In this document: positions 21,242-33,081 of the stretch, in pieces
Position numbering within the stretch: the stretch's first letter is position 1
Layout of the letters: each line of letters begins with the position of its first letter
Source: Thozetella sp. PMI_491
Lineage: Eukaryota > Ascomycota > Sordariomycetes > Chaetosphaeriales > Chaetosphaeriaceae
Length of the DNA: 64,000 bases
Assembly (NCBI GenBank): GCA_021432635.1
Contig: MU270076.1
Location: 62,001-126,000 of the forward strand
Reading direction: 5' to 3'
Notes under the pieces: model-generated
Seen by the model: the letters and a program-made list of their open reading frames with translations, nothing else
Told to the model about the DNA's origin: nothing
Database searches by the model: none
Program-made: the position numbers and the translations under genes

Positions 21242-22771
21242 ATGGCATTTTTGGCGCGACAGGCACTGGTTTGGGCCACGGCTCTTGCTGGGGCACCTCT
21301 GGTGGCCGCGATTGGGACAGGTGACGCAAACACTATTTTCAACTCGTACAACAACGCGCTCCTGGTAAGATCTGGCAGCGATGTCTTCTACAAAGCATCG
21401 TTGAGCAACAACAACGCCGACCCGTCCTGGTCTGGGTCGCTGAATATCCTCGTCGCTGAGGACGCCTACGAGCAGACGGGCGACGCTGACAAAAAGACGT
21501 TGGTTAACGATCTTCTCAACACCTGGCTCAGGAAAAACGCTCCACCTTGGACTTGGAATTGGTGGAACGACGATCTCGGCTGGTATACGATGGCGCTCGC
21601 GCGCGGCTACCTAATCACAGGTAACACTGCGTTTCTCACCAATGCGAAATACGGGTTTGATCTCGCATTCTCACGCGGCTGGGACACGCAATACAACGGC
21701 GGAGGCATTTGGGAGGAGAACCCGGAGGGAACAGCAAACGAGAACCCGCCGCGCGAGGCTACCAAGGAGGCCCTGGCGAACGACAGTCTCGGCAAGGTCG
21801 CTTGCTTGCTCTACCAGGCCACTCACGACACGGGCTACCTGGACAAGTGCCGACAGATCTTCGACTGGGTACGGACCCATCTCTACGATGCCAACACTGG
21901 CCAGATCTGGACCGGCATCGATCAGCGCGGCGGGGTGAATACGGCAGCTGCGGCCTACAACCAAGGCACGTTCCTCGAGTTTGCCACCATCCTCTACGAA
22001 GTCACCGGCGATGCGGCCGTCCGGGACATCGCGCAGAAAGCTATCGATTATGCGCGAAACAGCCTGACGGTGAATGGGATCTTCAGCAACAGCGCGAGCT
22101 ACCTCAACACCTGGGCCGACGAGGTAGCGCGCGGCGTGGGGCGCTACGTGCAGAACCACCAGCAGTGGGATACTTATTACGCATGGATGGTCCAGAATGC
22201 GGACGCCATCATGACCAACCGCCGCTCCGACCTTGGCATCACATCTAACGCCTGGGACCAGCCTACGCCCTTGGACAACACCTACTCGGCCAACAAGTTT
22301 GCCAGCGCCACGGCATGGCTGCAGTACACGCCCGCCTCCAAGCCCGACGAGATCGCCGGCCTGCACTACATCATCAACCAGAAGACGGGCTTGGCTATCG
22401 ACAACGAAGGCACCTTTGGAAACGGCAAGCGGGTCATCCAGTGGGGCATGAACTGGGGCCAGAACCAGCGCTGGCAGTTCTCCAAGAACTCGGACGGCTC
22501 GTGGAACATCATCAGCCTCGCGAGCTTCGAGGCGCTCGACTGCCCCGCCGGCACCGCCCAAGACGGCCTAGGGATCATCCAATGGCAGCGCAGCCGCGAC
22601 TCCAACCAGCGCTGGTGGATCGAGCGACAGTCGGACGGCGCGTACCAGATCCGGAACCAGGCCAGCGGCAAGTCGCTGGATAGCGCCTCGAACTCGACCA
22701 ACGGTGCTACGCTGATCCAATGGGGCTGGAACGGCCAGTCGCAGCAGCGCTGGATCCTTCAGCCCGTGTGA
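21242..22771 (+). CDS. Secreted GH76 alpha-1,6-mannanase with C-terminal ricin-type lectin domain (509 aa)
   Basis: A single exon; the ATG at 21242 gives a signal peptide (MAFLARQALVWATALAGAPLVAA). Residues about 27-350 form the GH76 (alpha/alpha)6 domain: the adjacent catalytic aspartates D110-D111 sit in WWNDDLGWYTMALARGY, and GGGIWEENPEG, YNQGTFLEFATILYE and LNTWADEVARGVGRYV are typical. Residues about 365-509 form a ricin-B/CBM13-like beta-trefoil with three QxW repeats (QWGMNWGQNQRW, QWQRSRDSNQRW, QWGWNGQSQQRW). The enzyme should cut alpha-1,6-mannan backbones of yeast or fungal walls and the lectin domain should hold it on glycans. Unlike the Dfg5/Dcw1 GH76 proteins it has no GPI signal, so it is likely a free secreted enzyme. 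Confidence 0.92.
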   Translation: MAFLARQALVWATALAGAPLVAAIGTGDANTIFNSYNNALLVRSGSDVFYKASLSNNNADPSWSGSLNILVAEDAYEQTGDADKKTLVNDLLNTWLRKNAPPWTWNWWNDDLGWYTMALARGYLITGNTAFLTNAKYGFDLAFSRGWDTQYNGGGIWEENPEGTANENPPREATKEALANDSLGKVACLLYQATHDTGYLDKCRQIFDWVRTHLYDANTGQIWTGIDQRGGVNTAAAAYNQGTFLEFATILYEVTGDAAVRDIAQKAIDYARNSLTVNGIFSNSASYLNTWADEVARGVGRYVQNHQQWDTYYAWMVQNADAIMTNRRSDLGITSNAWDQPTPLDNTYSANKFASATAWLQYTPASKPDEIAGLHYIINQKTGLAIDNEGTFGNGKRVIQWGMNWGQNQRWQFSKNSDGSWNIISLASFEALDCPAGTAQDGLGIIQWQRSRDSNQRWWIERQSDGAYQIRNQASGKSLDSASNSTNGATLIQWGWNGQSQQRWILQPV

Positions 22772-23748
22772 GCGCGTGCGGTGTGTTTACGAAGTTACGA
22801 AGACTGCCTGCAATGATGGCCACTTGTATTCGTCAAACTGGGACGTCCACATAGGTAGCTCCTATTTAATAGTACGTCATGGTATTTGAGAAGCTGCCAC
22901 GCATGTTTGTCAATGTCTATGTAAAGGAGGAAAGCGCGGCATCGGCGTGCCACTTCTGTGCTGAGGAAAATTTAGGCGAGGTGCCAAGCTTCTTAGCACA
23001 TGCTTGCTTATATTGGGTAGGTACAGGGTCAGATTCGGCTAAGGCTGACCACCCAGCTTCGCTCCACTAGCAGTGAGACACATCGTGTTCTGGCGCGGAA
23101 GGTCCAAGTCATAGCTAACATTAGGCTTTGTAATGAAAATGCAGATTCTGCTCATGTCAGCCACGCATGCTATTGTACATATGCCCCCAAAACTGTTGGC
23201 CTGGCAGCTACCTTAGCGGTCCCAAGGCTGCGGGCTGGACCGATGCACCTAAGAACTGGGCCAATCGTGTCGATGCCCCTTGCATCGACAGGCCAGGAAG
23301 TATGCTCAGCTCTCCGGAGTACAGCTAACTCGGGGGGGCGGAGGCGGCTCTGAAACGCACAGCTCTTTCCATCGTTCGGAACTAGCCTAAACCGTAATTA
23401 CCTTCCCATCCGGCGCAGGCTCGACAGGCTCCGGATTTAACTCGCTGCTTCCTAAATACCGAAAAGGATGCTCCGCGACCCACAGTACAAAGGGAACGTC
23501 GCTTTTAACGCGTATCTGGATGTCTCTATCGGCCTCGAGTGCTTCTCCCATTGGCTGGAAGATGCGCTGCGTGCTAATTGTACTGTACGTATCCGTCTTC
23601 ACGAGTTAATACCACGAGGCGGGCCCGCCTGACCCCATCATGCGGGGTAGACCGTTCCCCCGCTGTGCGCTACCTGGGCTCCGCACTCTTCTGGTCGTCC
23701 GACGAGCTGCACGAACAAATCGCAAAACACCAAGCACTGGGCTGCACC
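22772..23748. other. Spacer between two glycosidase genes
   Basis: Holds the 3' flank of the GH76 gene and the promoter of the GH31 gene, plus a short protein-like stretch on the minus strand (listed separately). Nothing else was recognised. Confidence 0.4.
23387..23602 (-). pseudogene. Orphan C-terminal-like coding fragment
   Basis: About 70 codons are open on the minus strand and end in TAA. The composition is protein-like (DIQIRVKSDVPFVLWVAEHP, then a P/E-rich tail), unlike neighbouring non-coding frames. No ATG start, no upstream exon and no family name could be found. It may be the last exon of a lost gene, or chance. It lies upstream of and opposite to the GH31 gene, where the latter's promoter is expected. 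Confidence 0.3.
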
Positions 23749-26355
23749 ATGAAGCCCCTCGGAGCGCTCGTTACGGCGCTGTCCGTCAGCGACTGCCCGG
23801 GATACATTGCCTCCAATGTCGTCCAGACGCCCTCTACCATCAAGGCAGATTTGACCCTTGGTGGCAAGCCCTGCGACATTTACGGCAAAGACCTCGTCGA
23901 CCTCAAGCTGCTCGTCGAGTATCAGACAGGTACCGCCTCTCGTCCAATGGCCGTCAATTGGGCTTGTTACTGACTATAAGTGCCAGAAAAGAGACTGCAC
24001 GTCAAAATCTATGACGCCAGCCGCGATGTCTACCAGATACAGGAGAGCGTGCTCCCCAGGCCTCCTTCGCACGACACGGCGGCGGCCAGCTCGGAGTTCC
24101 GGTTTGCTCTCACTGAGAAGCCTTTCTCTTTCTCAGTTGTCCGGTCGGCCACTGGAGAGGTTCTATTCAACACGAGCAGTGAGCAGCTCGTCTTTGAAGA
24201 CCAGTACGTGCGCCTGCAGACGCAACTTGCGAGCAGCCCAAACATCTACGGCTTCGGAGAGCACTCCGATCCGTTCAAGCTGCCGACCGAGGACTACCAA
24301 CGGATCCTGTGGAATGTCGACTCCCCAGACATCCCTCGCCGGTCCAACCTCTACGGCAGCCATCCTATATATCTCGACCACCGGGGCAAAGCCGGCTCCC
24401 ATGGCGTCTTCCTGATGAACGCTAACGGTATGAACATCAACTTCAAGAAGACAGGCAATGATCACTTCCTGGAGTACAATACCATCGGAGGTGTGCTCGA
24501 CTTCTACTTTTTGGGCGGACCTAGCCCGTCAGAGGTCAGTCAGCAGTACGCCGAGATTGTCGGGCTGCCAGCCTTCCCTCCGTACTGGTCGCTCGGTTTC
24601 CACCAGTGCAAATATGGCTACCCCAGCGTGGGATGGGTGGAACAGGTCATCGCCAACTATTCGCTAGCCAACATCCCCCTGGAGGTGATGTGGATCGATA
24701 TTGATGGCATGGACCGCAATCAGGACTTCACTGTCGACCCGACCAATTTCCCCATGCCCGAGATGAGGAAGATGATTAGCAGCTTGCACAAGAACAATCA
24801 ATATTTCATCACCATGCTCGACCCCGGGATTCACCGCGTGGGCAGCTATGGGCCGTATGCCAGAGGCAAGGAGAGAGATGCCTTTCTCAAGGCCCTCGAC
24901 GGATCTGACTACCGCGGTGTCCAATGGCCCGGGGAGGTGGTCTGGCCAGACTGGTTCGCGCCCAACACGGTGGATTGGTGGAAGGATGAGATGGTTCGAT
25001 TCTTCAACCCCGAGACCGGCCTGGACGTTGATGGCCTGTGGAACGACATGAATGAGGTCGCGCAGTTCTGCGGTGATATTACCTGCAACCCGAGCTTCGC
25101 CACCGCGATTCGGAACGGTACCGCCCAGCCGATACCAGGTTTCCCGTACACCCTCCAGCTTCCTGCAGGCGCTCAGCTTGTCTTGCGTGGGGAGCCAGGA
25201 GCGATGAAGGGCCTGCCGGGCCGGGACCTCTTTACACCGCCGTATCAGATCAACAACCTCCGCGGCGCTCTCAGCGCCAACACCTTGTGGACCAACGTCA
25301 CCAACTACGACGGGACCCACCAGTACGATACGCATAACCTGTACGGCCTCGGGATGGTCAGTGCCACCTACGAGGGCCTTCTGGCCCGCCGCCCGGGCAA
25401 GCGGCCGTTTGTGTTGTCGCGCTCGACCTTTTCCGGCTCCGGCACCAAGGCGGCGCATTGGTTCGGCGACAACGATGCCACCTGGGCCGACTACCGTACC
25501 TCGATCGCGCAGATGCTGACGTTTGCGAGCCTGCACCAGATGCCCATGGTGGGCGGCGACGTGTGTGGGTTCCACTCGAACGCGCAGGAGAAGATGTGCG
25601 CCCGTTGGGCGACGCTCGGGGCCTTCATGCCCTTCTACCGCAACCACGCGAACAATGGCTCGCCCCCGCAGGAGTTTTACCTGTGGCCGACCGTCGCCGC
25701 CGCGGCCCGCAAGGCTATCGACGCGCGATACCGGCTGCTGGACTACATCTATACGGCGATGTACCGGGCGACGTCAGTAGGGCTCCCGCTTGCCTATCCG
25801 CTCATGTTCATCTACCCGGATGACGCGCAGACCTTCGGTATCGACCTGCAGTGGTTCTTCGGCGACGCCATCCTGGTCTCGCCCGTGACGGATGACGACG
25901 CGGTATCGGTGACATACTACCTCCCCGACGATTTCTTCTACGACTTCTGGACGCTGGAGCAGGTGGTAGGCAAGGGGGCGACGGTGACTGCCGACAACGT
26001 CGACTTGACCAGCATCCCGGTCCACATCCGCGGCGGGACTATCGTGCCGCTGCGGTCCGAGTCGGCAAACACCACGACCTTGCTGCGCAAGAACAACTTC
26101 TCCGTCATCGTGGCCACCGGCAAGGATGGAAAGGCGACGGGGTCCTTGTACCTAGACGACGGCGAGAGCCTGGCGAGCCCGTCTTCAGATCTTTCCTTCT
26201 CCTGGGACGGCACGACCTTCTCGTCCAAGGGCAATTTTGGATACCCGACCAAGGCTGTCATCGACAAGATCGTCGTGCTTGGCAAGGGCGGCCCGGTGAC
26301 CCACGAAGGTCCCTGGGGTCTTGCTGCGCCATTTAGCATCACGCTGGGCCACTAG
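23749..26355 (+). CDS. Secreted GH31 alpha-glucosidase (about 851 aa)
   Basis: Two exons, 23749-23929 and 23981-26355, joined by a 51-nt intron. The N-terminus (MKPLGALVTALS, then VSDCPGYIASNV) is a short signal-like segment followed by the cysteine block usual in fungal secreted GH31 enzymes. The catalytic barrel contains the nucleophile D416 in GLWNDMNE and the acid/base D557 in HWFGDNDATW; other hallmarks are PPYWSLGFHQCKYGY, VMWIDIDGMD and MVGGDVCGF. Length and layout (N-terminal beta domain, barrel, two C-terminal beta domains) fit the family. It hydrolyses terminal alpha-linked glucose from maltose-like or starch-derived sugars outside the cell; transglycosylation is possible. It follows the GH76 gene in the same direction. 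The signal peptide is short, so an earlier exon cannot be excluded. Confidence 0.92.
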
Positions 26356-26964
26356 CGAGGCGAGTGGTTTCCTTTAGGGTTCTGATGGTGCATCATAGTC
26401 AATGGGTGGGTGATTGGGGAAAGTTTGCATATCCCGGCATCCGTACACAATATATACATATGCATACATACATATAGGTGTATATATATATATATATATT
26501 CATGATCCTGCGAGCGCCCGTGTACCATTCCACCTCCGCCTCGGCGGTTGAGCCTTCGAGACGTTATGCCGTAACCCTAACCCCGGCACCGGGTCCGGGG
26601 AAAATAGCCCGCCAAGACCCCAGCTCCAGACGTGGACGAGCTTTGTGGGCCGTTTACAACTGCCGTGCTCAGGAGGCGGGGGAGCTTGCCACGGGTCGGC
26701 AATCGGGAAAAAAGGCTAGAGCTCCCTTGGGTTGGGGACTGCCCATCTGCACCCGAGCTGTCTCTTGCTCGCCAATGCAACCCTCCGTGTCTGGTGAACC
26801 GCACTCAGTTTTAAGCTCCGAAACCTCAGGTCACACAGCACTGGGAGGCTGCGGGAACATTGAGGATAATCTCAACTCCTCGACTTTGCAGCCCATCGCC
26901 CTACACGCTTCTTGAAGAGTCCGTGGGCCTAAGTCCCGCTCAATTGCGTTTCTCGCATCCAGCC
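26356..26964. other. Spacer with TA microsatellite
   Basis: The 3' flank of the GH31 gene and the promoter of the acyl-CoA synthetase gene. It contains CATA/TA-rich simple repeats at about 26447-26499 and no gene. Confidence 0.5.
26481..26499. repeat. (TA)n microsatellite
   Basis: About nine TA units preceded by CATA-rich sequence from 26447; simple repeat. Confidence 0.9.
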
Positions 26965-29007
26965 ATGGCTCTAGGTACGCACAGCTCCCAGCCCACCGCC
27001 GTCCCCAAGCTCACACTGCCACAGTTGCAGCTGCCGCCGGCGCCGCAGCCGCGACAGCGGCTAGCTTCGCCTATCTGGATGCCCGCTTCCATCTCCAGAA
27101 GGACCTCAAGGTGATCCGCGGCCGGGACCGCGTCCGCGCCGAGTGGGCCAAGGCCGTCCGCGACAAGCGCACCTCTCTGTACTACTTCTTCGAGAAGCGC
27201 GCTGCCGAGCTCGGCGACCGCGAGGCCATCTGGTCCCGGGCCGGCTGCTACAGCTGGAACGAGCTGCTCCTCCGGGGCAACCAGTACGCCAACTGGTTCT
27301 TGGCCCAGGGAGTGCGGCCCGGCGACCTTGTGTCCTTCTTTATGATCAATTCGCCCGACTTCATCTTCGCCTGGGTGGGGCTGTGGGCGGTGGGGGCCGC
27401 ACCGGCCATGATCAACTATAACCTCACCGGCAAGGCGCTAGAGCACTGCCTGAAGATCGCCGGCGCGAAGCTCGCACTGGTGGACGGCGACCAGGCCGCC
27501 GAGGAAAGGATAGGCGAGGTGCGGCCGGGCCTGGAGCAGGCCGGGATGCGCTTTGTGAACCTGCGAGAGGTCCGGGCTGACATCCTCGCGATGCCCTCCA
27601 CCCGACCCGCGGACGAGCTGCGAGAGGAAATCACGGCCACGTCGCCGCACGGCCTCTTCTACACCAGCGGCACGACGGGCCTCCCCAAGGCCGTTGCGCT
27701 GCCCGTCATCGCCGGCTTTGGCCACGGCATCGGGAAGGAGGTTGGCACCAACCCCGTAAGCCAGGACGAGCGGTACTACGTCTGTATGCCGTACTACCAC
27801 GGCACCGGCGGCATCAACGCCATGGCCCAGCTGACTTGCGGCACCACGCTCTGCATCGCGCCCAAGTTTAGCGCGTCCGGCTTCTGGAAGGACATCCGGG
27901 ACTCGCGGGCCACGTGGTTCGTCTACGTCGGCGAGACCCTGCGGTACCTGCTCTCGGCACCGCCGTCCCCACTCGATAAGCAGCATAACGTGCACTCGGT
28001 GTACGGCAACGGGCTGCGGCCCGATGTGTGGAACCGCTTCAAGGAGCGGTTCGGCATCACGCAGGTGTGGGAATTCTTCAATAGCAGCGAGGGCATGCTG
28101 GCGCTGGACAACCCGAGCAAGAACGACTGGTCTTCGCACGCGGTGGGCCACCACGGCTTGCTGCAGCGGCGGAGGTACCACAAGCACTACGTGCCGGTTG
28201 CCATTGACACCGACACGGGCGACATCCTGCGGGACCCCAAGACTGGCTGGGCGATGCGGGTGCCGTACGAGATCGGCGGCGAAATCCTTGTCGGCTTGCC
28301 CTTCGAGCGACACTTCCCCGGCTACTGGAACAACCCCGAAGCGACCGAGAAGAAGTACATAAGGGATGTCTTCCAAAAGGGGGATTGCTACTACCGCACG
28401 GGCGATGCCCTGAGGAGGGACACGGACGGGAGATGGTACTTCCTGGACCGGTACGAACCCCCACCACGCCTTTGCACGTGTGCGCTTCCGCGCGAACTGA
28501 TTGCTGATATTACCGACAGGCTCGGAGACACATTCCGATGGAAGGGCGAAAACGTCTCCACGGCCGAGGTGTCTGAGGTGCTGGGTAGGTATCCCGGAGT
28601 CCTGGACGCCAACGTGTACGGCGTCCAGCTTCCCGGGCACGACGGGAAGGCCGGGGCCGCAGCCATCTACATCGATCCGGCTGTGAGGACGGCCTTTAAC
28701 TACAGCGACTTTCTCAAGTATGTTCTTCTCTCTGTTGACGGGTGACCCTCACTGACTGGCTCCAAGGCATGCGCGCTCGCAGCTGCCGAAATACGCTGTG
28801 CCGGTGTTCCTGCGTCACGTCAAAGAGCCTTCGTCGACGCACAACAACAAGCAGAACAAGGTGCCGCTGAAGAAGGACGGCGTGCACCCGGAGAAGGTTG
28901 GCGGGGACCAGATCTATTGGGTGGATGGCCACGGCAAGGGTTCGACGTATGTGCCGTTCGAGACGAAGGACTGGGACCACCTGCATGCGGGCAAGGCGAA
29001 GCTATGA
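26965..29007 (+). CDS. Very-long-chain acyl-CoA synthetase / fatty-acid transport protein (FAT1-like), 624 aa
   Basis: Four exons in phase: 26965-26974 (a 10-nt first exon), 27025-28450, 28520-28717, 28767-29007. The N-terminus has an Ala-rich hydrophobic segment, then YLDARFHLQKDLKVI, as in fungal FAT1 proteins. AMP-binding motif YTSGTTGLPKAV lies near residue 225; later FATP/ACSVL signatures include GDCYYRTGDALRRD and DRLGDTFRWKGENVSTAEV. The reaction is ATP-dependent activation of long or very-long fatty acids to acyl-CoA. The last three residues, AKL, form a peroxisomal targeting signal (PTS1), pointing to a role feeding peroxisomal beta-oxidation or side-chain activation rather than plasma-membrane uptake (inference). 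The start is chosen because the tiny first exon restores the conserved N-terminus. Confidence 0.9.
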
Positions 29008-32000
29008 ACACTTTTGTTATCCCCTTATTGTCAAGATGTATGGATAGAGTACATAGCAAGAACCTGGCATCAATTTTGAAATTTTATTCAAAACAAGACC
29101 ACACAACGTGGCAGGTTGTTTGATTCGAAATTGCACTGATGTCCTGTGGCCGATCAAGCCTGGCTCCTTGGATGCTCACTCCCAAGTGCTTTTCGAGAGT
29201 ATGTCGCCTTTTCCTAGCATCCGTGATATCTACACTCTAAGCAGCGAGGCAACATGAAAGGATGAGACGCATCGTGCGCCGAGATGTCATTCCGATATTG
29301 AAGGGGTTAAGGGGGTGGGGGCTGGTTAGAGGACGTGAGTCTCACGAACACCTTTCAACTTGATCACTTGCCAAGATGGCGAGGCCGTCTTGGTGAGTGT
29401 AGAGGACAGCATAGGGTAGAGACAAGGAGGAGAACTTCGGTCGGCGCGGCATCTGCTTCACATCTATGCAAACGTTTGGTCCGCATGACTGACGCTGCAC
29501 TGCCTCGCGCTTGGTTGATAGGATGAGTGCAAACGGCGACCAAGCTGATTGACCGATGGCGATGAAATCGGCCTCTTTCGCGGCATCATGGGCTGTTTCG
29601 TTTGGCCTGTAACCAAAACTACTCTCCTAGCTTAAACAAGTAGCACGCGGCACGTCAGGAACCCGAGCTTTACCTGTTCCTGAGGGAGCGGTCGACATCC
29701 CTGTGGATGTTTGCCATTGGCTAATTCGCTCATGCGCTGAGACAGGGACAGTCTCTTACACCGGATTGGGCCAACTTGGATGTTGCGCCTCCATTTTCTC
29801 AGGGATAGGGGTTGGTGCTACCGTGATAGAGCAACGTAAGGGCGTGGCATGGAGCCTTCCGACACGCTCTTGGCTACGTCGTTGCGTGCATCGTCTTATC
29901 CTTTGGCCTTCCTAACTAGCAACGCCCGAGAGGGCTTGGTAGCACCGGTCCGATTCCTTCATGAACATCAAACCCGCGGAACACCTCCAAGGAGGTTAGG
30001 CTGCAGCCTGCCAAGCAAGCTGGGGGATTTAGATTTTCGGGGAATTCGTATTGATGAGTTCGCAGATCACATGGTGTGGCATGCCAACATGGGCCGACAG
30101 AGGGACCAGGTCAGCATGCAGCCAGGCAGGCTTGCAGCCAGGCAGAAAATGCCCGATTGCCCCTGGCGGCAGGTGGCAGCCTTCGCTTGTCAGCAGGGGC
30201 GCGCTGAAAAAGAAGGCGACGCTCCCGTTTCAGAACTACGGCGGTTCCTTCCGGCTGATCTCAGAGGCCGATTTGGGCCGTACCCTCGGAACCTGAGTTC
30301 GCTCGCCTTCCAACGCGGAAGGGGTGCCTAGCATAACGGGCCTCCTCCTCAGGTGCGACTTTGGAAACGTGCGGGCGCATAGTGGGCCGACGCTGGACCA
30401 GCCAGAGCGCTTGAGGTCTATTGAGCATGAGCAACGGGAGATTTGTGAGGGTGGGCGCCAACTGTAGCAGCAGACGCTACAGGGAGATTCGTGAGGGCCG
30501 GCGCGGGGCCTTCGTCCCATCAAATCAGACGACACGGAGGCCCCTGGGAAACACCAAGTGCACACAAGGGACAGGTACGGACCGACTTCAATCGCGAGGC
30601 CAGAGCTAGGCTTGCCCTGTGCGCGCTAGCAAACGATGCACATGTTGCTGAGGAGCGTTAGGTTGCCTCTCCTGGCTGTCGAGTCCGAAAATCGCGGGGT
30701 TCATCCCGGCCCAGACCAGGGACAACGGTCTTGGAAGATCCTCGGCCGTATAGCTACATACAGTTGCTAGGTCCCTGGGCGCCCCATGTCGCCTCGATCT
30801 CCAGATCGCTGGCGCAGCTTGCCAGCCAAGCCAAGGCGAGCTTTGGCGAGCGACCCGATTGTTCGGGCTGTGTTTTCTGGCTGGTTCCATGCGCAGGTTA
30901 CCTCGCGGAAGGCCCAGCCAGTAAAGTTGCGGCGTCATTGGCTCCGTTGGCCAGGTCCTTGCACGTTTGACAAGGAAGATCAAACGAGGGGCCCCCGCAA
31001 CCTCCAGCACCCCCAACGCCCTGGCGTGGCTGGAGTCGGCTGCCAGGACCCTGAGGCCTGGGGGGAGGGAAACCCCCCAGAGATGAAAAGAAGAAACGAC
31101 TAAGTTAGGAGAAAAAGGAAAGAAGGATTGCGTTAGCCGGCTGCGCTAGTGCTGTTTTTGATGGCGGAGATGCCGGAGGGTGGCATCGGACTGGGCTGCC
31201 CCAGAATCAGCATTCCGTACGGAGTACGGAATACAGCGCACGAATACCACTGTCCGGGCGGTGGGCAGTGAGTGGCGATCGCTGGAGGTCGAGGGAAGGT
31301 GCGGCTCCCAGAACCTTCCCCACACGCTAACAGAACCAGCTAATCCGCCAGCCAACCAGCTGGCGAAGGCCCGGATGGTCTGAACAGGCCGTCACTGGGT
31401 GGCCATTAAGACGACCATCCAAACTGCGAATGGCGTCTGCCATCACATCGACCAAATCAATGCGTAGTACGGTCGCGCTTTCGATGAACCTGAACTTTGC
31501 GCCCTTTCGAGTCAGTTTCTTCCCAACACGCGCCGAGGTGAAGAAGAGCCGAGACGGGAAAGGCCCCGTGCTGCCCCCCAGCTCGTCCCAAACATTGGCG
31601 TGACAGGGGCAACGACATTCTCGAACTCTGGACAAGCTCCCCAGCCGCGATGCGCGTTAGTACGGCCCCGCACCGCGCGCGCCAAATCGCTAACAGCAAC
31701 CTGCGACGACAACTGCCTCGCATCTGCCCGCCCCCCCGTTCAGAGATGATGGGCTGCAACAAGCCCCCCGGGTTACGTTGTCATTGCAATGCCGCGCAGG
31801 AAACATTGAGCTGATCGCCCTCGACCCCGTCGGTCGTCGATCCGCGCAAACCCTGGTGCTGGGCGAGCGTGCGCTGCCGGCTTGGCTGGCGCCCTCCAGC
31901 GCTCGAAACATGCGAGGGTATAAAGTATGCCGGCTTTCTCTCCGAAACGAAGCTTTGGATCCCCATCACTGTCGACATCGCCTAGACCCTCAAGTCTTCC

Positions 32001-32183
32001 GTTCCCTTCGTCGTTCCTTCTCATTCTCTCTGCTTCTTCCGGGCCAGGAGTCCCTCTAACCTTCACTTCTCTCGACCTTGTCCATAATCGTTACATACCT
32101 CTTTTGAACCTTTTTACCGGCCGGTCCTGAGTATTTTTGAAACAAACCTTCTCTTGTGGGCTTTATCTCCAATCCTTATCAAA
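29008..32183. other. 3.2-kb gene-poor region
   Basis: Open frames on both strands are short and show no protein family. A small palindromic stretch lies at about 31213-31232 (attccgtac/gtacggaat). The right end is the promoter of the cysteine-rich secreted gene, with a TATA box and a C/T-rich tract at about 31985-32045. Confidence 0.4.
31919..31924 (+). promoter_or_regulatory. TATA box of the triplicated cysteine-rich gene
   Basis: TATAAA 260 bp before the ATG at 32184, followed by a C/T-rich stretch typical of strongly expressed fungal genes. Confidence 0.5.
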
Positions 32184-33081
32184 ATGGTTGCCATCACCAC
32201 CTTCGCTGCCACCCTAGGCCGTAAGTACCCCGGCGCGCGGGCACCCTGCCTATCGCCTGCGCTAACATGTATGACTAGTCGTCGCCTCTGTGCTTGCCCT
32301 CCCCACACCGATTGGCATCGACGAGAATGCCGCCGGTGCCCAAAACGTTGGCAATGGGAAGGGCCTGCAGTTCATCACCGGCCAGTGCTTTAGCAATGCC
32401 GACTGCGCGTCTACCTGCTGCGCTACTAAGAACGGCGCCGGTGTCTGCTCTGGGGTTGACGTAGCCAACGTTGACGGCAAGACCGGCTGCGGTTTCGTTG
32501 AACAAGGCGGCGTTGCTGCAGTTCCGGCTCCGCCGGCCGCGAGCCTGGCCGGGAACACGATCGACACCAGCGCCGCCGGCGCCCAGAACGTCGGCAACGG
32601 GAAAGGGCAGCAGTTCATCACTGGCCAGTGCTTCAGCAATGCCGACTGCGCGTCTACTTGCTGTGCTAATAAGAACGGCGCCGGTGTCTGCTCTGGGGTT
32701 GACGTAGCCAACGTTGACGGCAAGTCCGGCTGCGGTTTTGTTGCCCAAGGCGGCGTCGCTGCAGTTCCGGCAGAGCTTCCGGCAACGACTCCGGCCACGA
32801 CTCCGGCTACTAACACTGGGAACATGAACACGAATGTCGGCACTGGCTCTTCCTCCGGTGCCAAGCCCGTAGTCACTAGCCCGATCAACACCAGCGCCGC
32901 TGGTGCCCAGAATGTAGGCACCGGCAAGGGCCAGCAGTTCATCACCGGTCAGTGCCTCAGCGACGCCGACTGCGCTTCTACCTGCTGCGCCACCAAGGGT
33001 GCCGCGGGTGTCTGCTCCGCCGTCGCCGTCTCCACCGTTGACGGCAAGACCGGCTGCGGTTTCCAAGGTGTCGCGGCTTGA
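32184..33081 (+). CDS. Secreted protein with three tandem BAS2-like six-cysteine modules (279 aa)
   Basis: Two exons, 32184-32220 and 32279-33081, with the intron inside the signal peptide (MVAITTFAATLGLVASVLA). Three modules of about 53 residues follow, each with the same order: AAGAQNVGxGKG, FITGQC, DCASTCCA, GVCS and DGKxGCGF, that is six cysteines in a C..C..CC..C..C pattern. From memory this pattern matches the small biotrophy-associated secreted protein BAS2 of Magnaporthe and its relatives, which normally carry one module; this should be confirmed by search. Linkers are Ala/Pro- and Thr/Pro-rich. Modules 1 and 2 are nearly identical in DNA, module 3 less so, which suggests stepwise duplication. 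The protein is extracellular; its role is unknown, with an effector or surface-binding protein as a guess. Confidence 0.85.
32335..33073 (+). repeat. In-gene triplication of a cysteine-rich module
   Basis: Copies at about 32335-32500, 32578-32740 and 32899-33065. Long near-identical runs such as the 'gacgtagccaacgttgacggcaag' region (first 20: gacgtagccaacgttgacgg) occur in copies 1 and 2. Confidence 0.8.

Noticed and set aside
21671-22561. 296-codon frame opposite the GH76 gene
   Set aside because: Shadow of a GC-rich coding region; no motifs.
31213-31232. Small palindrome attccgtac/gtacggaat
   Set aside because: Short, single, and not linked to any repeat end or gene; not enough to call an element.
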